The notes under the pieces: generated by a model
Told to the model about the DNA's origin: nothing
Database searches by the model: none
Seen by the model: the letters and a program-made list of their open reading frames with translations, nothing else
Program-made: the position numbers and the translations under genes
Shown here: positions 1-8,201 of the stretch, piece by piece
Numbering within the stretch: position 1 is the stretch's first letter
Layout: each line of letters begins with the position of its first letter
Source: HLUCCA09 sp038745585
GTDB taxonomy: Bacteria; Pseudomonadota; Alphaproteobacteria; Rhodobacterales; Rhodobacteraceae
DNA length: 64,000 nucleotides
NCBI GenBank assembly: GCA_038745585.1
Contig: JBCDLH010000002.1
Span: 124,001 to 188,000 of the forward strand
Direction: 5' to 3'

Positions 1-1387
1 CAGTGTCCTGCGGGACAACACCGATCGCGGCATGGAGGCTCTCACGCGTGACCTCCCGAACATCCTGTCCGTCGATCCGAAGCGCGCCGCCGGTGACGTC
101 GTAGAAACGAAAGAGAAGCCGCCCGATGGTCGATTTGCCCGAGCCCGTCGGCCCCACAATTGCCAAAGTCTCGCCCGCGCCCGCGCGCAGCGACACGCCC
201 CTGAGGATCTCGCGCTCCGGCTCGTATGCAAAGCGCACATCCTCGAGCACGACCTCCCCGCCTGCGACCTGGAGTAAAGGCGCGTCCGCACGGTCACGGA
301 TCTCGGGCGCCTGGCCCAACAGATCGAACAACTCGCCCATGTCGAGGAGGCTCTGCCGGATCTCGCGGTAGACCGTCCCGAGGAAGTTGAGCGGCACGAT
401 GATCTGCAGCATGTAGGCGTTGACCATCACAAAATCGCCAACGGTGTACTCCCCGGCCGCCACGCCCCGCGCCGCCAGCGCCATGACCGCCACAAGACCC
501 GCGTTCACGATCAGAGCCTGACCTGCATTGAGCGCGGCAAGCGAGGACGAGGTGTTCACCGACGCCTCCTCGAACCGCGCCATTGCGCTGTCATAGCGGG
601 CGGCCTCGCGCCGGTCTGCGGCGAAGTATTTCACGGTCTCGAAGTTCAGAAGCGAGTCGATCGCGCGCTGCGTGGCGAGGTTGTCCTCGTCGTTCATCTT
701 GCGCCGAATATCGAGCCGCCACTCTGTCACCCGGAAGGTGAAAACGACGTAGAGGACAACCGTGACCGTCAGCACCGCGAGGAACGCAAAGTCAAACAGC
801 GTCGCCAGGATCGCGGCGATCAGAACGAGCTCCAACAGCATGGGAACAATGGAGAAAAGGACGAAACGGAGGAGAAACTGCACGCCCTTGACGCCGCGCT
901 CCATGATCCGGCTGAGCGCGCCCGTTTTACGCGCAATATGGTAGCGCAGAGAAAGCGCATGGATGTGCTGAAATGTGCGCAGGGCAAGCTCGCGCAGCGC
1001 ACGTTGCGCCACCGCGGCAAAGACCACGTCGCGCAGTTCCTGAAACGCCGAGTTGAGGAGCCGCGCCCCGCCATAGGCCAAGGTGAGGCCGACGGCGCCG
1101 AGCCCCAGCATCGTCGCCGCGTCCGGCGTCTCGCCGGCCAGCGCATCGACCGCCTGCTTGTAGATGACGGGGATGCCGACGGCCACGACCTTGACCAAGA
1201 CCATCAGCGTAAGCGCCGCAACGACGCGGATTTTTCGCAGCCGCGGCTCCCCGGAGCGCCCGGCAGGCCAAAGGTAAGGCAGGACGTCCCGCAACACCCG
1301 CAGCCCCCGTGCGCGTTCGGCGGCCCGGCGCGCCGCGGCACTACGCCCGTCGGTGGCGGACGGGGCGGACGGGGTCATTTCGGTCAT
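1..1387 (-). CDS. atm1: Atm1-type ABC exporter, permease fused to ATPase (5' part, cut by window edge)
   Basis: This is the N-terminal 462 residues of a half-size ABC exporter; the rest lies before base 1. Relatives work as homodimers in the inner membrane and export glutathione-linked sulfur or metal compounds. The first ~330 residues form the transmembrane domain. They contain the stretch DSLLNFETVKYF, characteristic of the Atm1/HMT1 branch. The ATPase domain follows with Walker A GPTGSGKST at about residues 411-419 and a Q-loop (VVPQDT). Signature and Walker B lie outside the window. The start is ATG at 1387 after a purine-rich GGGTGAAG; a second in-frame ATG lies 9 bases downstream at 1378. 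The reading frame was checked across the window and is open. The substrate assignment is by family only. Confidence 0.85.
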   Translation of the reverse strand, partial: MTEMTPSAPSATDGRSAAARRAAERARGLRVLRDVLPYLWPAGRSGEPRLRKIRVVAALTLMVLVKVVAVGIPVIYKQAVDALAGETPDAATMLGLGAVGLTLAYGGARLLNSAFQELRDVVFAAVAQRALRELALRTFQHIHALSLRYHIARKTGALSRIMERGVKGVQFLLRFVLFSIVPMLLELVLIAAILATLFDFAFLAVLTVTVVLYVVFTFRVTEWRLDIRRKMNDEDNLATQRAIDSLLNFETVKYFAADRREAARYDSAMARFEEASVNTSSSLAALNAGQALIVNAGLVAVMALAARGVAAGEYTVGDFVMVNAYMLQIIVPLNFLGTVYREIRQSLLDMGELFDLLGQAPEIRDRADAPLLQVAGGEVVLEDVRFAYEPEREILRGVSLRAGAGETLAIVGPTGSGKSTIGRLLFRFYDVTGGALRIDGQDVREVTRESLHAAIGVVPQDT

Positions 1388-1642
1388 CTTCACCCTGGCG
1401 CAGAGGCGGGGACGGGCGGCCTGCGCAGCCCGCGGCGGACGCCCAAGCTAGGCCCGCATGCGCCGGAACGCCAGACGCTCGGGCGCCGCATGGAGTTCCG
1501 TTCCGACCGCATCAGGTTTCGCAGCGTTTGCCCAAATTTTGCCACGATTGTTCCGCTTTCTCTTCTCTGTTGTGACCCCACTGTGGCACCGCCCGATGTC
1601 CCTTCGGCGGCGCTTGCGGGTCCCCCCTTTGGATGAGTGGAT

Positions 1643-1837
1643 ATGTTTGCTGCCATGACGACACGTGATGAAAAGACGGTCGCAGCGCGCGAGGATGCCT
1701 CTCCCTCAGCGCTGCGGCGAATCCTAGAGGGCTTTCGCGAACGCCGGCACAAGCGCGAGCTGGACCGGATGAAAAAGCACCTCGCCTGGACCGAACGCCA
1801 ACGCGGTGTCGGCCAAACCGGCCGCCGTCCGCGCTAG
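1643..1837 (+). CDS. Possible small basic protein, function unknown
   Basis: A 64-residue reading frame in the 600-base gap between the divergent Atm1-type exporter and the next ABC ATPase. The protein is highly charged, with a predicted helix rich in Arg/Lys/Glu (FRERRHKRELDRMKKHLAW) and no signal peptide or membrane segment. Starts are possible at 1643 (ATG) or 1655 (ATG). A weak purine stretch lies upstream. I do not recognise a family. It may be a genuine small gene or chance coding in GC-rich DNA. The rest of the gap (1388-1642 and 1838-1907) shows nothing convincing. Confidence 0.3.
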   Translation: MFAAMTTRDEKTVAAREDASPSALRRILEGFRERRHKRELDRMKKHLAWTERQRGVGQTGRRPR

Positions 1838-1907
1838 CGGGCCAGGATCCTCAACGAGCTTGCGCGGGGCGGGCCGCTCGCCTGCCCCGCGTCTTCCACC
1901 CCCCGCC

Positions 1908-1936
1908 TTGATCCACCTGTCCTGCGCTGCTATCAG
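1908..1936 (+). promoter_or_regulatory. Candidate sigma-70 promoter for the ABC ATPase gene
   Basis: TTGATC (1908-1913) and TATCAG (1931-1936) are separated by 17 bases. The ATG at 1990 would be preceded by a leader of about 45 bases. Found by eye only; GC-rich alphaproteobacterial promoters are weakly conserved. Confidence 0.35.
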
Positions 1937-1989
1937 CGCAACGCCCGACGAAAACGCTCGGGCTTGTGAAAGCCGGACGGGACGAAGCG

Positions 1990-3141
1990 ATGGATCAGAG
2001 CGCGCCCTCCTCCTCTCCCAGTGCCGCTCCGCGCCTCGAGGCAACGGGCCTGACGCGGCACTTCAAGGGCCGGCGCGTGGTCGACGATGTCTCGGTCGGC
2101 GTCGGAGCAGGCCAAGTGACCTGCCTCCTCGGGCCATCGGGCTGCGGAAAATCCACAACACTTAGAATCATTGCCGGGGTTGAAACCCAAGACAGCGGCA
2201 CGATCCGGGTCGACGGCAGCGTCGTCTCCGATGCGGGGCAGCACCTGCCGCCGGAAAAACGCGGTATCGGTCTTATGTTTCAGGACTTTGCGCTCTTTCC
2301 CCATCTCAGCGTGGCCGACAACGTCGCCTTTGGGCTCAAGGGCGGCCTTCGGGGCAACCGCGAACGCGTCGCGGCTTTGCTCGAGCGCGTGAGCCTCGGG
2401 GCGTTTATGGATGCGTTTCCGCACCAGCTCTCGGGCGGTGAGCAGCAGCGCGTGGCGCTCGTGCGCGCGCTCGCCCCGCGACCGGCGATCCTTCTGATGG
2501 ACGAGCCGTTCTCGGGCCTCGACAACCGCTTGCGCGACGGCATCCGCGACGCAACGCTGGCGCTCCTCAAGGAAGAGGGAACCGCTGTCCTTCTCGTCAC
2601 GCACGAGCCTGACGAGGCGATGCGCATGGCCGATGAGATTGCCCTGATGCGCAACGGCCGGATTGTCCAATGCGGTGCGCCCCTGGACATTTACAACGCC
2701 CCAGTAGACCTTGATGCCGCTGCATTTTTCTCTGACGTCAATGTGATCCGAGGCGTGTCGCGCGGCGCGCGGGCCGAGACGCCCTTTGGCGCGTTCGCCA
2801 CGCCGGGCCATGCCGACGGCACCGCGGTCGACATCGTTATCCGCCCGCAGCACCTGCGCATCGACTTTGACCGGAACGGGCACGGGCCGAACCCTTCGGC
2901 GGCCGACGGGGTCGCGGTGCGCGCGCGGGTCGAGCGGGCGCGCTACATGGGGCGCGAGAGCCTGGTGGAGTTCATCTGTGAGGCGCACGGCACGCGGCTC
3001 TTGGCGACCATTCCGTCGGTCTTTCTGCCCGCCCCCGGAACCCCGCTTTGGGTGATGCTGAGGCGCGACCGCTGCTTTGTTTTCGCAGCCGGAGACGCGC
3101 CGCGAGAGGCAGCGCTGGCGCAGGCCCGCGCCGCCGAGTAA
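1990..3141 (+). CDS. ABC importer ATPase, Fe3+/polyamine/sulfate (FbpC/PotA-like) type
   Basis: A 383-residue ATP-hydrolysing subunit of an ABC importer, expected on the cytoplasmic face of the inner membrane. It has Walker A GPSGCGKST (48-56), signature LSGGEQQR (147-154), Walker B ILLMDEP (167-173) and the H-loop TH before EPDEAMRMADE. A C-terminal regulatory TOBE-like region follows (about 230-383). That layout fits the FbpC/PotA/CysA group. ATG 1990 was chosen; an upstream in-frame GTG at 1966 would add eight residues. No permease or binding-protein gene is adjacent, so the ATPase is orphaned here and its substrate cannot be named. The tat genes follow on the same strand after a 169-base gap that has its own possible promoter. 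Confidence 0.85.
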   Translation: MDQSAPSSSPSAAPRLEATGLTRHFKGRRVVDDVSVGVGAGQVTCLLGPSGCGKSTTLRIIAGVETQDSGTIRVDGSVVSDAGQHLPPEKRGIGLMFQDFALFPHLSVADNVAFGLKGGLRGNRERVAALLERVSLGAFMDAFPHQLSGGEQQRVALVRALAPRPAILLMDEPFSGLDNRLRDGIRDATLALLKEEGTAVLLVTHEPDEAMRMADEIALMRNGRIVQCGAPLDIYNAPVDLDAAAFFSDVNVIRGVSRGARAETPFGAFATPGHADGTAVDIVIRPQHLRIDFDRNGHGPNPSAADGVAVRARVERARYMGRESLVEFICEAHGTRLLATIPSVFLPAPGTPLWVMLRRDRCFVFAAGDAPREAALAQARAAE

Positions 3142-3208
3142 CGCACTTTGGTGGCTGCACACGCCGCGCGCGGCGGTGTCCAAAACCCAGGCGGCGCGAA
3201 TTGCCTCT

Positions 3209-3236
3209 TTGAACCGCAGGCAATAACCCATAGATA
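3209..3236 (+). promoter_or_regulatory. Candidate promoter of the tat operon
   Basis: TTGAAC (3209-3214) and TAGATA (3231-3236) are spaced by 16 bases. They lie about 75 bases before the tatA start in an otherwise unused gap. Judged by eye only. Confidence 0.35.
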
Positions 3237-3310
3237 CCTGCCAGACGTTGATAGAGTTGCGCCGCGTCGACGGGCGAAAGCCGCCGCAGCGCCATCGAGG
3301 GAGAACAGCA

Positions 3311-3541
3311 ATGGGCATCGGACAAATCGGCATTCCCGGCCTTATCCTCATCGCCGTTGTGGTGCTCGTCCTGTTTGGGCGCGGCAAAGTGGCGTCGCTG
3401 ATGGGCGAGGTCGGCAAGGGCATCACGGCGTTCAAGAAGGGCGTGAACGAAAGCAAGACCGAAATCGCAGATAACAGCGCCGAGGCCGATGCGGCCACTG
3501 CCGCGCGCGACGTGACCGCCGAGGACAAGGACAAGGCCTAA
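3311..3541 (+). CDS. tatA: TatA, twin-arginine translocase pore-forming subunit
   Basis: A 76-residue protein with the TatA layout: a short periplasmic N-terminus, one membrane helix (about residues 8-22, LILIAVVVLVLFG), a hinge, then an amphipathic helix (LMGEVGKGITAFKKGV) and an acidic, disordered tail. TatA oligomers form the passage through which TatBC-bound folded proteins cross the inner membrane. The start is ATG 3311 behind GAGGGAG. The phenylalanine-glycine pair (FG) at the hinge and the following GRGK are typical. It is first of tatA-tatB-tatC, with 69 bases to tatB. Confidence 0.95.
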   Translation: MGIGQIGIPGLILIAVVVLVLFGRGKVASLMGEVGKGITAFKKGVNESKTEIADNSAEADAATAARDVTAEDKDKA

Positions 3542-3610
3542 GCGCACGTGCCGGCCGCGCGGGCGCCGAGCGCCCGGCCCGGCGTGTCCTGACGGTCCGT
3601 CCTCCGCCCC

Positions 3611-4177
3611 ATGCTCGATATCGGCTGGTCTGAGCTTCTCATAATCGGAGTCGTGGCGTTGATCGTCGTCGGCCCTAAGGATTTGCCGGGCATGTTCCGG
3701 TCGCTCGGCCAGTTTACGGGCCGCTTGCGCAAAATGGCGCGCGAATTTAGCCGCGCGATGGATGATGCGGCCGACCAAACCGGCGCGCGTGAGATGGCGC
3801 GTGACCTCCGCAGCATGACCAACCCGCGCTCGGCGGCGACGAAAGGCTTCAAGAAGGCGGTCGGGCTCGACGACATTGAGAAAGACTTCGACCTGTCGAG
3901 CGACGATGTCGAAGACGAGGGCGCGCGTGACACGACCGCCAAGAGCTATGGCGCGCATACGCGAGAATTGGCGGAAAAACGCGCCGCAGAGGCCCGTGCG
4001 AGACGGGAAGACGCGGTAAAGCGTGCTAACGAACGGTCCGCGTCGTTCAACGGCTTTGATAGCCCCGAAAAAAGCCCCGCGCCGCAACCGGGCGAAGCGG
4101 CCCCCGCGCCGCCCGCGGCGTCGCCCGCGAGCGAGAGTGCGGTGGCCTCTGCCGACGCCCCGCAGGACAAAGCATGA
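3611..4177 (+). CDS. tatB: TatB, twin-arginine translocase receptor subunit
   Basis: A 188-residue partner of TatC in recognising twin-arginine signal peptides at the inner membrane. The N-terminal helix (GWSELLIIGVVALIVVGPKD) has the TatB-specific glutamate at position 8 and the GPKDLP hinge. An amphipathic helix (MFRSLGQFTGRLRKMAREF) and a long charged region follow, then an Ala/Pro-rich tail (about 145-188). The length is within the alphaproteobacterial range. The last four bases ATGA are shared with the tatC start, so the two are probably translationally coupled. Confidence 0.95.
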   Translation: MLDIGWSELLIIGVVALIVVGPKDLPGMFRSLGQFTGRLRKMAREFSRAMDDAADQTGAREMARDLRSMTNPRSAATKGFKKAVGLDDIEKDFDLSSDDVEDEGARDTTAKSYGAHTRELAEKRAAEARARREDAVKRANERSASFNGFDSPEKSPAPQPGEAAPAPPAASPASESAVASADAPQDKA

Positions 4178-5097
4178 GCGAGCGCGCGACGGACCCCACC
4201 GAGGCCCAAGAGCCCGCTGACGAGGTCGATGCGTCGTCGGCACCCTTGATTGAGCACCTGGCCGAGCTGCGCACCCGGCTTATCCGCTCGGTGCTCGCCT
4301 TCTTTCTTGCGATGTGCGTGTTCTTCGTTCCCGCGGGCGGCGGCGACTTTTTGGCGGAAAAGGTGCTTTACTTCGTGCTGCAGCCGATCTGCAGCATCCT
4401 TGAGGCGAACGGGCAAACTTGCAATCTGGTGTTTCTCGCACCGCAGGAGTACTTTTTCCTGCTGATCCGGATCTCGCTGATCTTCGGCTTTGCGCTGGCT
4501 TTCCCGGTGATCGGATTTCAGCTTTGGCGTTTCGTCGCCCCAGGGCTCTACCGATCCGAGCGGAACGCCTTTCTGCCGTTTTTGCTGGCCTCGCCGCTCC
4601 TCTTCCTCGCCGGTGCGGCCTTTACGCATTACGTTGTGACGCCGCTCGCCATGCAGTTTCTCATCGGGTTTGCCGATTTCGCGCCCCAAGTCGCGGATAC
4701 AGTCGCGGGCGAGAATGCCCAGGGCGCGCCCGCGCGGACTGAGCCCTCGATCACCTTCCAGGCCCGGATGCAGGACAGTCTGGACCTGTCGCTCAAGTTC
4801 ATCTTCGCCTTCGGCCTCTGCTTTCAACTGCCTGTTTTGCTGACGCTGATGGGCAAGGCGGGGCTCGTTTCGGCGGCGGGCCTGCGCAACATGCGCAAAT
4901 ACGCCGTCGTTGCGATCCTAACCCTTGCCGCGCTCATCACGCCGCCCGACGTCATCACGCAGGTGATCCTCTTTTCGGTTGTTTACGCGCTCTATGAGCT
5001 GTCGATCCTGCTCGTCGTCCGGGTCGAGAAAAAGCGCGACGACGCGCTCCGCGAGCAGGGCCTGCTCGACGACGACGAAGAAGAAGAGCCCGCGTGA
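4174..5097 (+). CDS. tatC: TatC, twin-arginine translocase core subunit
   Basis: A 307-residue multi-spanning inner-membrane protein, the primary binding site for twin-arginine signals. It begins with a conserved cytoplasmic segment (LIEHLAELRTRLIRS) and has six predicted membrane helices. FALAFPVIGFQLWRFVAPGLY is the hallmark of the family. An insertion of about 40 residues in the middle periplasmic loop (around QVADTVAGENAQ) is common in alphaproteobacteria. The C-terminus is strongly acidic (DDDEEEE). It overlaps tatB by ATGA and is followed 22 bases later by the DUF815 gene. Confidence 0.95.
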   Translation: MSERATDPTEAQEPADEVDASSAPLIEHLAELRTRLIRSVLAFFLAMCVFFVPAGGGDFLAEKVLYFVLQPICSILEANGQTCNLVFLAPQEYFFLLIRISLIFGFALAFPVIGFQLWRFVAPGLYRSERNAFLPFLLASPLLFLAGAAFTHYVVTPLAMQFLIGFADFAPQVADTVAGENAQGAPARTEPSITFQARMQDSLDLSLKFIFAFGLCFQLPVLLTLMGKAGLVSAAGLRNMRKYAVVAILTLAALITPPDVITQVILFSVVYALYELSILLVVRVEKKRDDALREQGLLDDDEEEEPA

Positions 5098-5119
5098 TCG
5101 GGCCGAAACGGCGCTTTCT

Positions 5120-5980
5120 GTGACCACGCCTCCCTTCGACGACGCGACGCTGACCCGGATCGCTGACGCGCTCGACCGGCTGAGCCCCCGGCCCGAGCCC
5201 GCGCCCGATTTCGACGCGGCGCACGCGTTTCTCTGGCATACCGGACCTGACCGACTGGAGCCCGTGGCGCAAGTTGCGCGGGTTGCGCTCCCGCTGCTCG
5301 TGGGGATCGACCGCTCCCGCGACACGCTCTTGGCCAATACCCGCCAATTCGCTCGTGGCCTGCCCGCGAACAACGCGCTCCTCTGGGGCGCGCGCGGGAT
5401 GGGGAAGTCTTCCCTTGTCAAAGCTGTGCACGGCGCGGTTTTGGCCGAGGGGCACGCGCTCAAGATCGTCGAATTGCAGCGCGACGACCTGCCGACGATC
5501 ACGCGCCTCCTTGCGCATTTGCGCAGCGCGCCGCACCGATTTCTGCTCTTCTGTGACGACCTGTCGTTTTCCCATGACGACCAGAATTACAAGTCTCTCA
5601 AGGCGGTCCTCGATGGCGGCATCGAGGGGCGGCCCGAGAACGTGCTATTTTATGCGACGTCGAACCGCCGGCATCTCATGCCACGCGACATGATCGAGAA
5701 CGAGCGTGGCTCGGCGATCAACCCATCGGAGGCGACCGAGGAAAAGGTCTCGCTGTCGGACCGGTTCGGCCTCTGGCTCGGTTTTCACCCCTGCAGCCAG
5801 GACGAGTATCTCGCGATGATCGACGGCTATTGCGCCGCCTATGGCGTCTCGGTTGCGCCGGAGACGCTGCGCGCCGAGGCAATCGAGTGGCAGGCAACCC
5901 GGGGCGGCCGGTCGGGCCGCGTGGCCTGGCAGTTCTTCACCGATCTCGCTGGGCGCCACGGGGTGATGCTGGCGCGGTGA
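5120..5980 (+). CDS. DUF815 family ATP-binding protein (AAA-like)
   Basis: A 286-residue predicted cytoplasmic ATPase. Walker A is GARGMGKSS (90-98). A Walker-B-like strand RFLLFCDDLSF follows at about 137-147, and a sensor region with YATSNRRHLMPRD comes after. This is the recognisable DUF815 arrangement; the family's biochemical role is not established. It starts at GTG 5120, 22 bases after tatC; no better ATG is available in frame without losing conserved sequence. In Rhodobacterales this gene commonly trails tatC, so co-transcription is likely, but a role in protein export has not been shown. The convergent sugar isomerase gene ends 100 bases downstream. Confidence 0.85.
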   Translation: MTTPPFDDATLTRIADALDRLSPRPEPAPDFDAAHAFLWHTGPDRLEPVAQVARVALPLLVGIDRSRDTLLANTRQFARGLPANNALLWGARGMGKSSLVKAVHGAVLAEGHALKIVELQRDDLPTITRLLAHLRSAPHRFLLFCDDLSFSHDDQNYKSLKAVLDGGIEGRPENVLFYATSNRRHLMPRDMIENERGSAINPSEATEEKVSLSDRFGLWLGFHPCSQDEYLAMIDGYCAAYGVSVAPETLRAEAIEWQATRGGRSGRVAWQFFTDLAGRHGVMLAR

Positions 5981-6079
5981 CGGGTGCACCGCCAGCTGGT
6001 GGAGCGCCGCGGACAGGGCTTTGCCCGAGACGAGATCTTCGGCGCAACGCTCCACTGTGACGCGCGGCTCTCTGGCGGC

Positions 6080-6766
6080 TTAGCTCAACCAACGCGCATA
6101 GTCCGACACAAGAAGGTGCATCGGCGCCTCGTCTTCCTCGATCTCGGCAAAGCGGCCGAGCCCATCACGGAAGATGTTGTCCGTGAGATCGTCGTTGACG
6201 GTCGACACCTCGCCGATCAGCACATCGCCGCCCTCGCCCCAAAACGCGTGCCAATCGCCCGGCATCAGTGTGACGCTCTCGCCCGGGGCGAGCTTAAGCT
6301 TTTCGCCGGCGGAGAACGGCCGCGCGATCCCGTCGCAGCGCACCACGCCACCCCGATCCTCGGCAAAGCCGCCCGCATCGTCCGAGCCGTACAGCTCGAC
6401 GACCAGGGTCGCCCCGCCGCGATTGATGATGTCCTCGGCCTTGATCACATGGGTGTGCATCGGGCTGAGCTGATCCTGGCGCGAAATCAGGAGCTTTTCG
6501 GCATAGCACATCCCGCCCCCGCGCTGCAGATCGGCCAGATCGCCGTTGCGCAGGGTAAAAAGGAAGAGCCCGACCGCGTCGAAGTCGCCTTGGCCGTAAT
6601 CGGTGATGTCCCAGCCCATGCGCGCCGCGATCACCCGCGCGGCCGCGGCCTTTTGCACGGCAAAGGCCTCGGGCGACCACCAGGCAAAGGGCGGCAAACG
6701 AAAGCCGTGCGCAGCGATCATCTCCGCCGCATCGCCCATGATCGCGTTGATCTCGGATCGTTTCAT
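6080..6766 (-). CDS. D-lyxose/D-mannose isomerase family protein (cupin)
   Basis: A 228-residue single-domain cupin related to bacterial D-lyxose ketol-isomerases, which interconvert D-lyxose and D-xylulose (or D-mannose and D-fructose) using a divalent metal. Metal ligands can be picked out as H104, H106 and E111 (HTHVIKAED) and H173 (MPGDWHAFWGE). The length matches the family. The start is ATG 6766. A possible promoter lies about 100 bases upstream. The next upstream gene on this strand (PuuD-type amidotransferase) ends 169 bases away, so the two may be separate units. Substrate preference cannot be read from sequence. Confidence 0.8.
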   Translation of the reverse strand: MKRSEINAIMGDAAEMIAAHGFRLPPFAWWSPEAFAVQKAAAARVIAARMGWDITDYGQGDFDAVGLFLFTLRNGDLADLQRGGGMCYAEKLLISRQDQLSPMHTHVIKAEDIINRGGATLVVELYGSDDAGGFAEDRGGVVRCDGIARPFSAGEKLKLAPGESVTLMPGDWHAFWGEGGDVLIGEVSTVNDDLTDNIFRDGLGRFAEIEEDEAPMHLLVSDYARWLS

Positions 6767-6862
6767 CGCGTCCTCCCTGCCGGTGGCGCGAGCTTTCCGG
6801 GCGCACGGGCAAAGCGCAACCGCGAAGTGGGGCTTGGAGCATCATGCGCAAATCCGAAGCGC

Positions 6863-6891
6863 GGAATGCGGCCCGAAAACAAGGATGTCAA
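6863..6891 (-). promoter_or_regulatory. Weak candidate promoter for the cupin isomerase gene
   Basis: Read on the minus strand, TTGACA (6891-6886) is a perfect -35. The hexamer 17 bases further is CATTCC, a poor -10. The position fits a leader of about 90 bases before the ATG at 6766. Confidence 0.25.
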
Positions 6892-6935
6892 CGCGTTGCA
6901 CGATGCGCGATGGAGCCGTGACGTCGTCAAATGTC

Positions 6936-7712
6936 CTAGGCGGAGCGCAGCACAGTGCCGCGGCGCCCTTCGGCCCAGTCGGCGACCGCCTCGCCGAAAG
7001 CGGCAAAGAGCGGGCGCGAAACCGGGTCTTCGGCAGCGCGGTACTCGGGGTGCCACTGCACCGAGAGCGCAAAGCCGGGTGCGCCCTCGACGTAGATTGC
7101 CTCGGGCGTGCCGTCGGGCGCCCAGCCATCGATGACGATCCGCCGCCCCGGCTCTTTGATGCCTTGCCCGTGGAGCGTGTTGGTCAGCACCTCGGTCGCC
7201 CCGAAAACGCGGTGAAACGGCCCGCCCTCGGACAGGGAGACGATATGGCGAAGCGCAAATTTCTCCTCCAGCGTCCCGTCGGGCGGCATGCGGTGATTGT
7301 CGCGGCCGGGCAGATCGCGGATCTCTGGATAGAGCGTCCCGCCCATTGCCACGTTCACCTCCTGAAACCCGCGGCAGATCCCCAAAAACGGCTGGCCGCG
7401 GCGCACAAGCGCGCGGATGAGCGGCAGGGTGATGGCATCGCGGGCCCGGTCGAAGGTGCCGTGGGCCTCGGTCTCGGCCTCGCCATACTCCTCGGGATGG
7501 ACGTTGGGCCGTCCGCCGGTAAAGAGAAAACCGTCGCAGCTCTCGACCAAATCTTCGACACGAACAAAGCGCGGATCGGCGGGGATCACGAGGGGCAGCG
7601 CGTTCGACACTTCAGCCACAGCTTCGGACGTCATCGTCCCACCGGCATGGGTGGGGTACTCGTCGTTGACCAGATAGTGGTTTCCGATGATGCCGACGAC
7701 CGGGCGGGTCAT
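6936..7712 (-). CDS. Gamma-glutamyl-gamma-aminobutyrate hydrolase family protein (PuuD-like)
   Basis: A 258-residue class I glutamine amidotransferase-like hydrolase. Relatives such as PuuD release GABA or another amine from a gamma-glutamyl conjugate during polyamine breakdown. The nucleophile is C113 in FLGICRGFQE, and the other catalytic residues are H221 and E223 (VQWHPE). The oxyanion region is FTGGRPN. The start is ATG 7712, preceded by GGGAGAGCGAAGC; an upstream in-frame extension has no ribosome site. No glutamyl-polyamine synthetase or polyamine oxidase gene is next to it, so the true substrate is open. Confidence 0.85.
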   Translation of the reverse strand: MTRPVVGIIGNHYLVNDEYPTHAGGTMTSEAVAEVSNALPLVIPADPRFVRVEDLVESCDGFLFTGGRPNVHPEEYGEAETEAHGTFDRARDAITLPLIRALVRRGQPFLGICRGFQEVNVAMGGTLYPEIRDLPGRDNHRMPPDGTLEEKFALRHIVSLSEGGPFHRVFGATEVLTNTLHGQGIKEPGRRIVIDGWAPDGTPEAIYVEGAPGFALSVQWHPEYRAAEDPVSRPLFAAFGEAVADWAEGRRGTVLRSA

Positions 7713-8001
7713 GCTTCGCTCTCCCCTATTGGCCAAGTGATATAGCGTATTGCTGGAAAGACAACGTGAAGCGGCGCAGTCAGGCGTTGGCACGGACGCA
7801 CAATGCGGCGTTTGCTATGATATTGGGCGGCGGCTTTGCACCGCGGCAGGCGCTCCTGTCTTGAGCGCGCAATACGCCGCCTCAGCTCTGGCCCAATATA
7901 CGCAGAGAGGCCCGTGGGTCGCCCAACCCGCGCCGCTTGGACTGTTCTGTCGTCGTCAGCGCCTCGTTGGGACCGTCCGCTTTGGGGGCGCGTCCCCATT
8001 G
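7713..8001. other. Gap upstream of the PuuD-like gene, no gene seen
   Basis: No convincing reading frame. The gap holds a 9-base inverted repeat, ATATTGGGC at 7820-7828 and GCCCAATAT at 7891-7899, which could be an operator. It also holds a relatively AT-rich stretch at 7725-7760 that would suit a promoter of the PuuD-like gene. Confidence 0.4.
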
Positions 8002-8031
8002 CCCACTCAGGCGGGCCCCACTCAGGCGGGC
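8002..8031. repeat. Perfect 15-bp tandem duplication at a stop codon
   Basis: CCCACTCAGGCGGGC occurs at 8002-8016 and again, identical, at 8017-8031. The stop codon of the DUF2256 gene (8022-8024) lies in one copy, so the duplication repeats the end of the gene. It looks like recent slippage. Confidence 0.8.
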
Positions 8032-8201
8032 CGATCCTTCGACGTATCTCCGCGCGCCCGGCGGCACCGATCCGAGCAATAGCGGACCTTGTCCCACACA
8101 TCGGCCCACTTTCTGCGCCATGTGAACGGCCGGCCGCAGGTCGCACAGACCTTGCTTGGCAGGTCGCCCTTCTTGACGTGTCGTTTGCTGCGGCGCGCCA
8201 T
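8022..8201 (-). CDS. DUF2256 small zinc-ribbon protein
   Basis: A 59-residue basic protein with two cysteine pairs, C-x2-C (VCATCGRPFTWRRKW) and C-x3-C (YCSDRCRR), fitting a four-cysteine zinc ribbon. The N-terminus MARRSKRHVKKGDLPSK matches the DUF2256 family. Its ATG overlaps the stop of the photolyase gene (TGATG), so it is probably translated by coupling. DUF2256 genes are often found beside photolyase-like genes, suggesting, as inference, a partner role in DNA binding or repair. The molecular function is unknown. Confidence 0.85.
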   Translation of the reverse strand: MARRSKRHVKKGDLPSKVCATCGRPFTWRRKWADVWDKVRYCSDRCRRARGDTSKDRPA

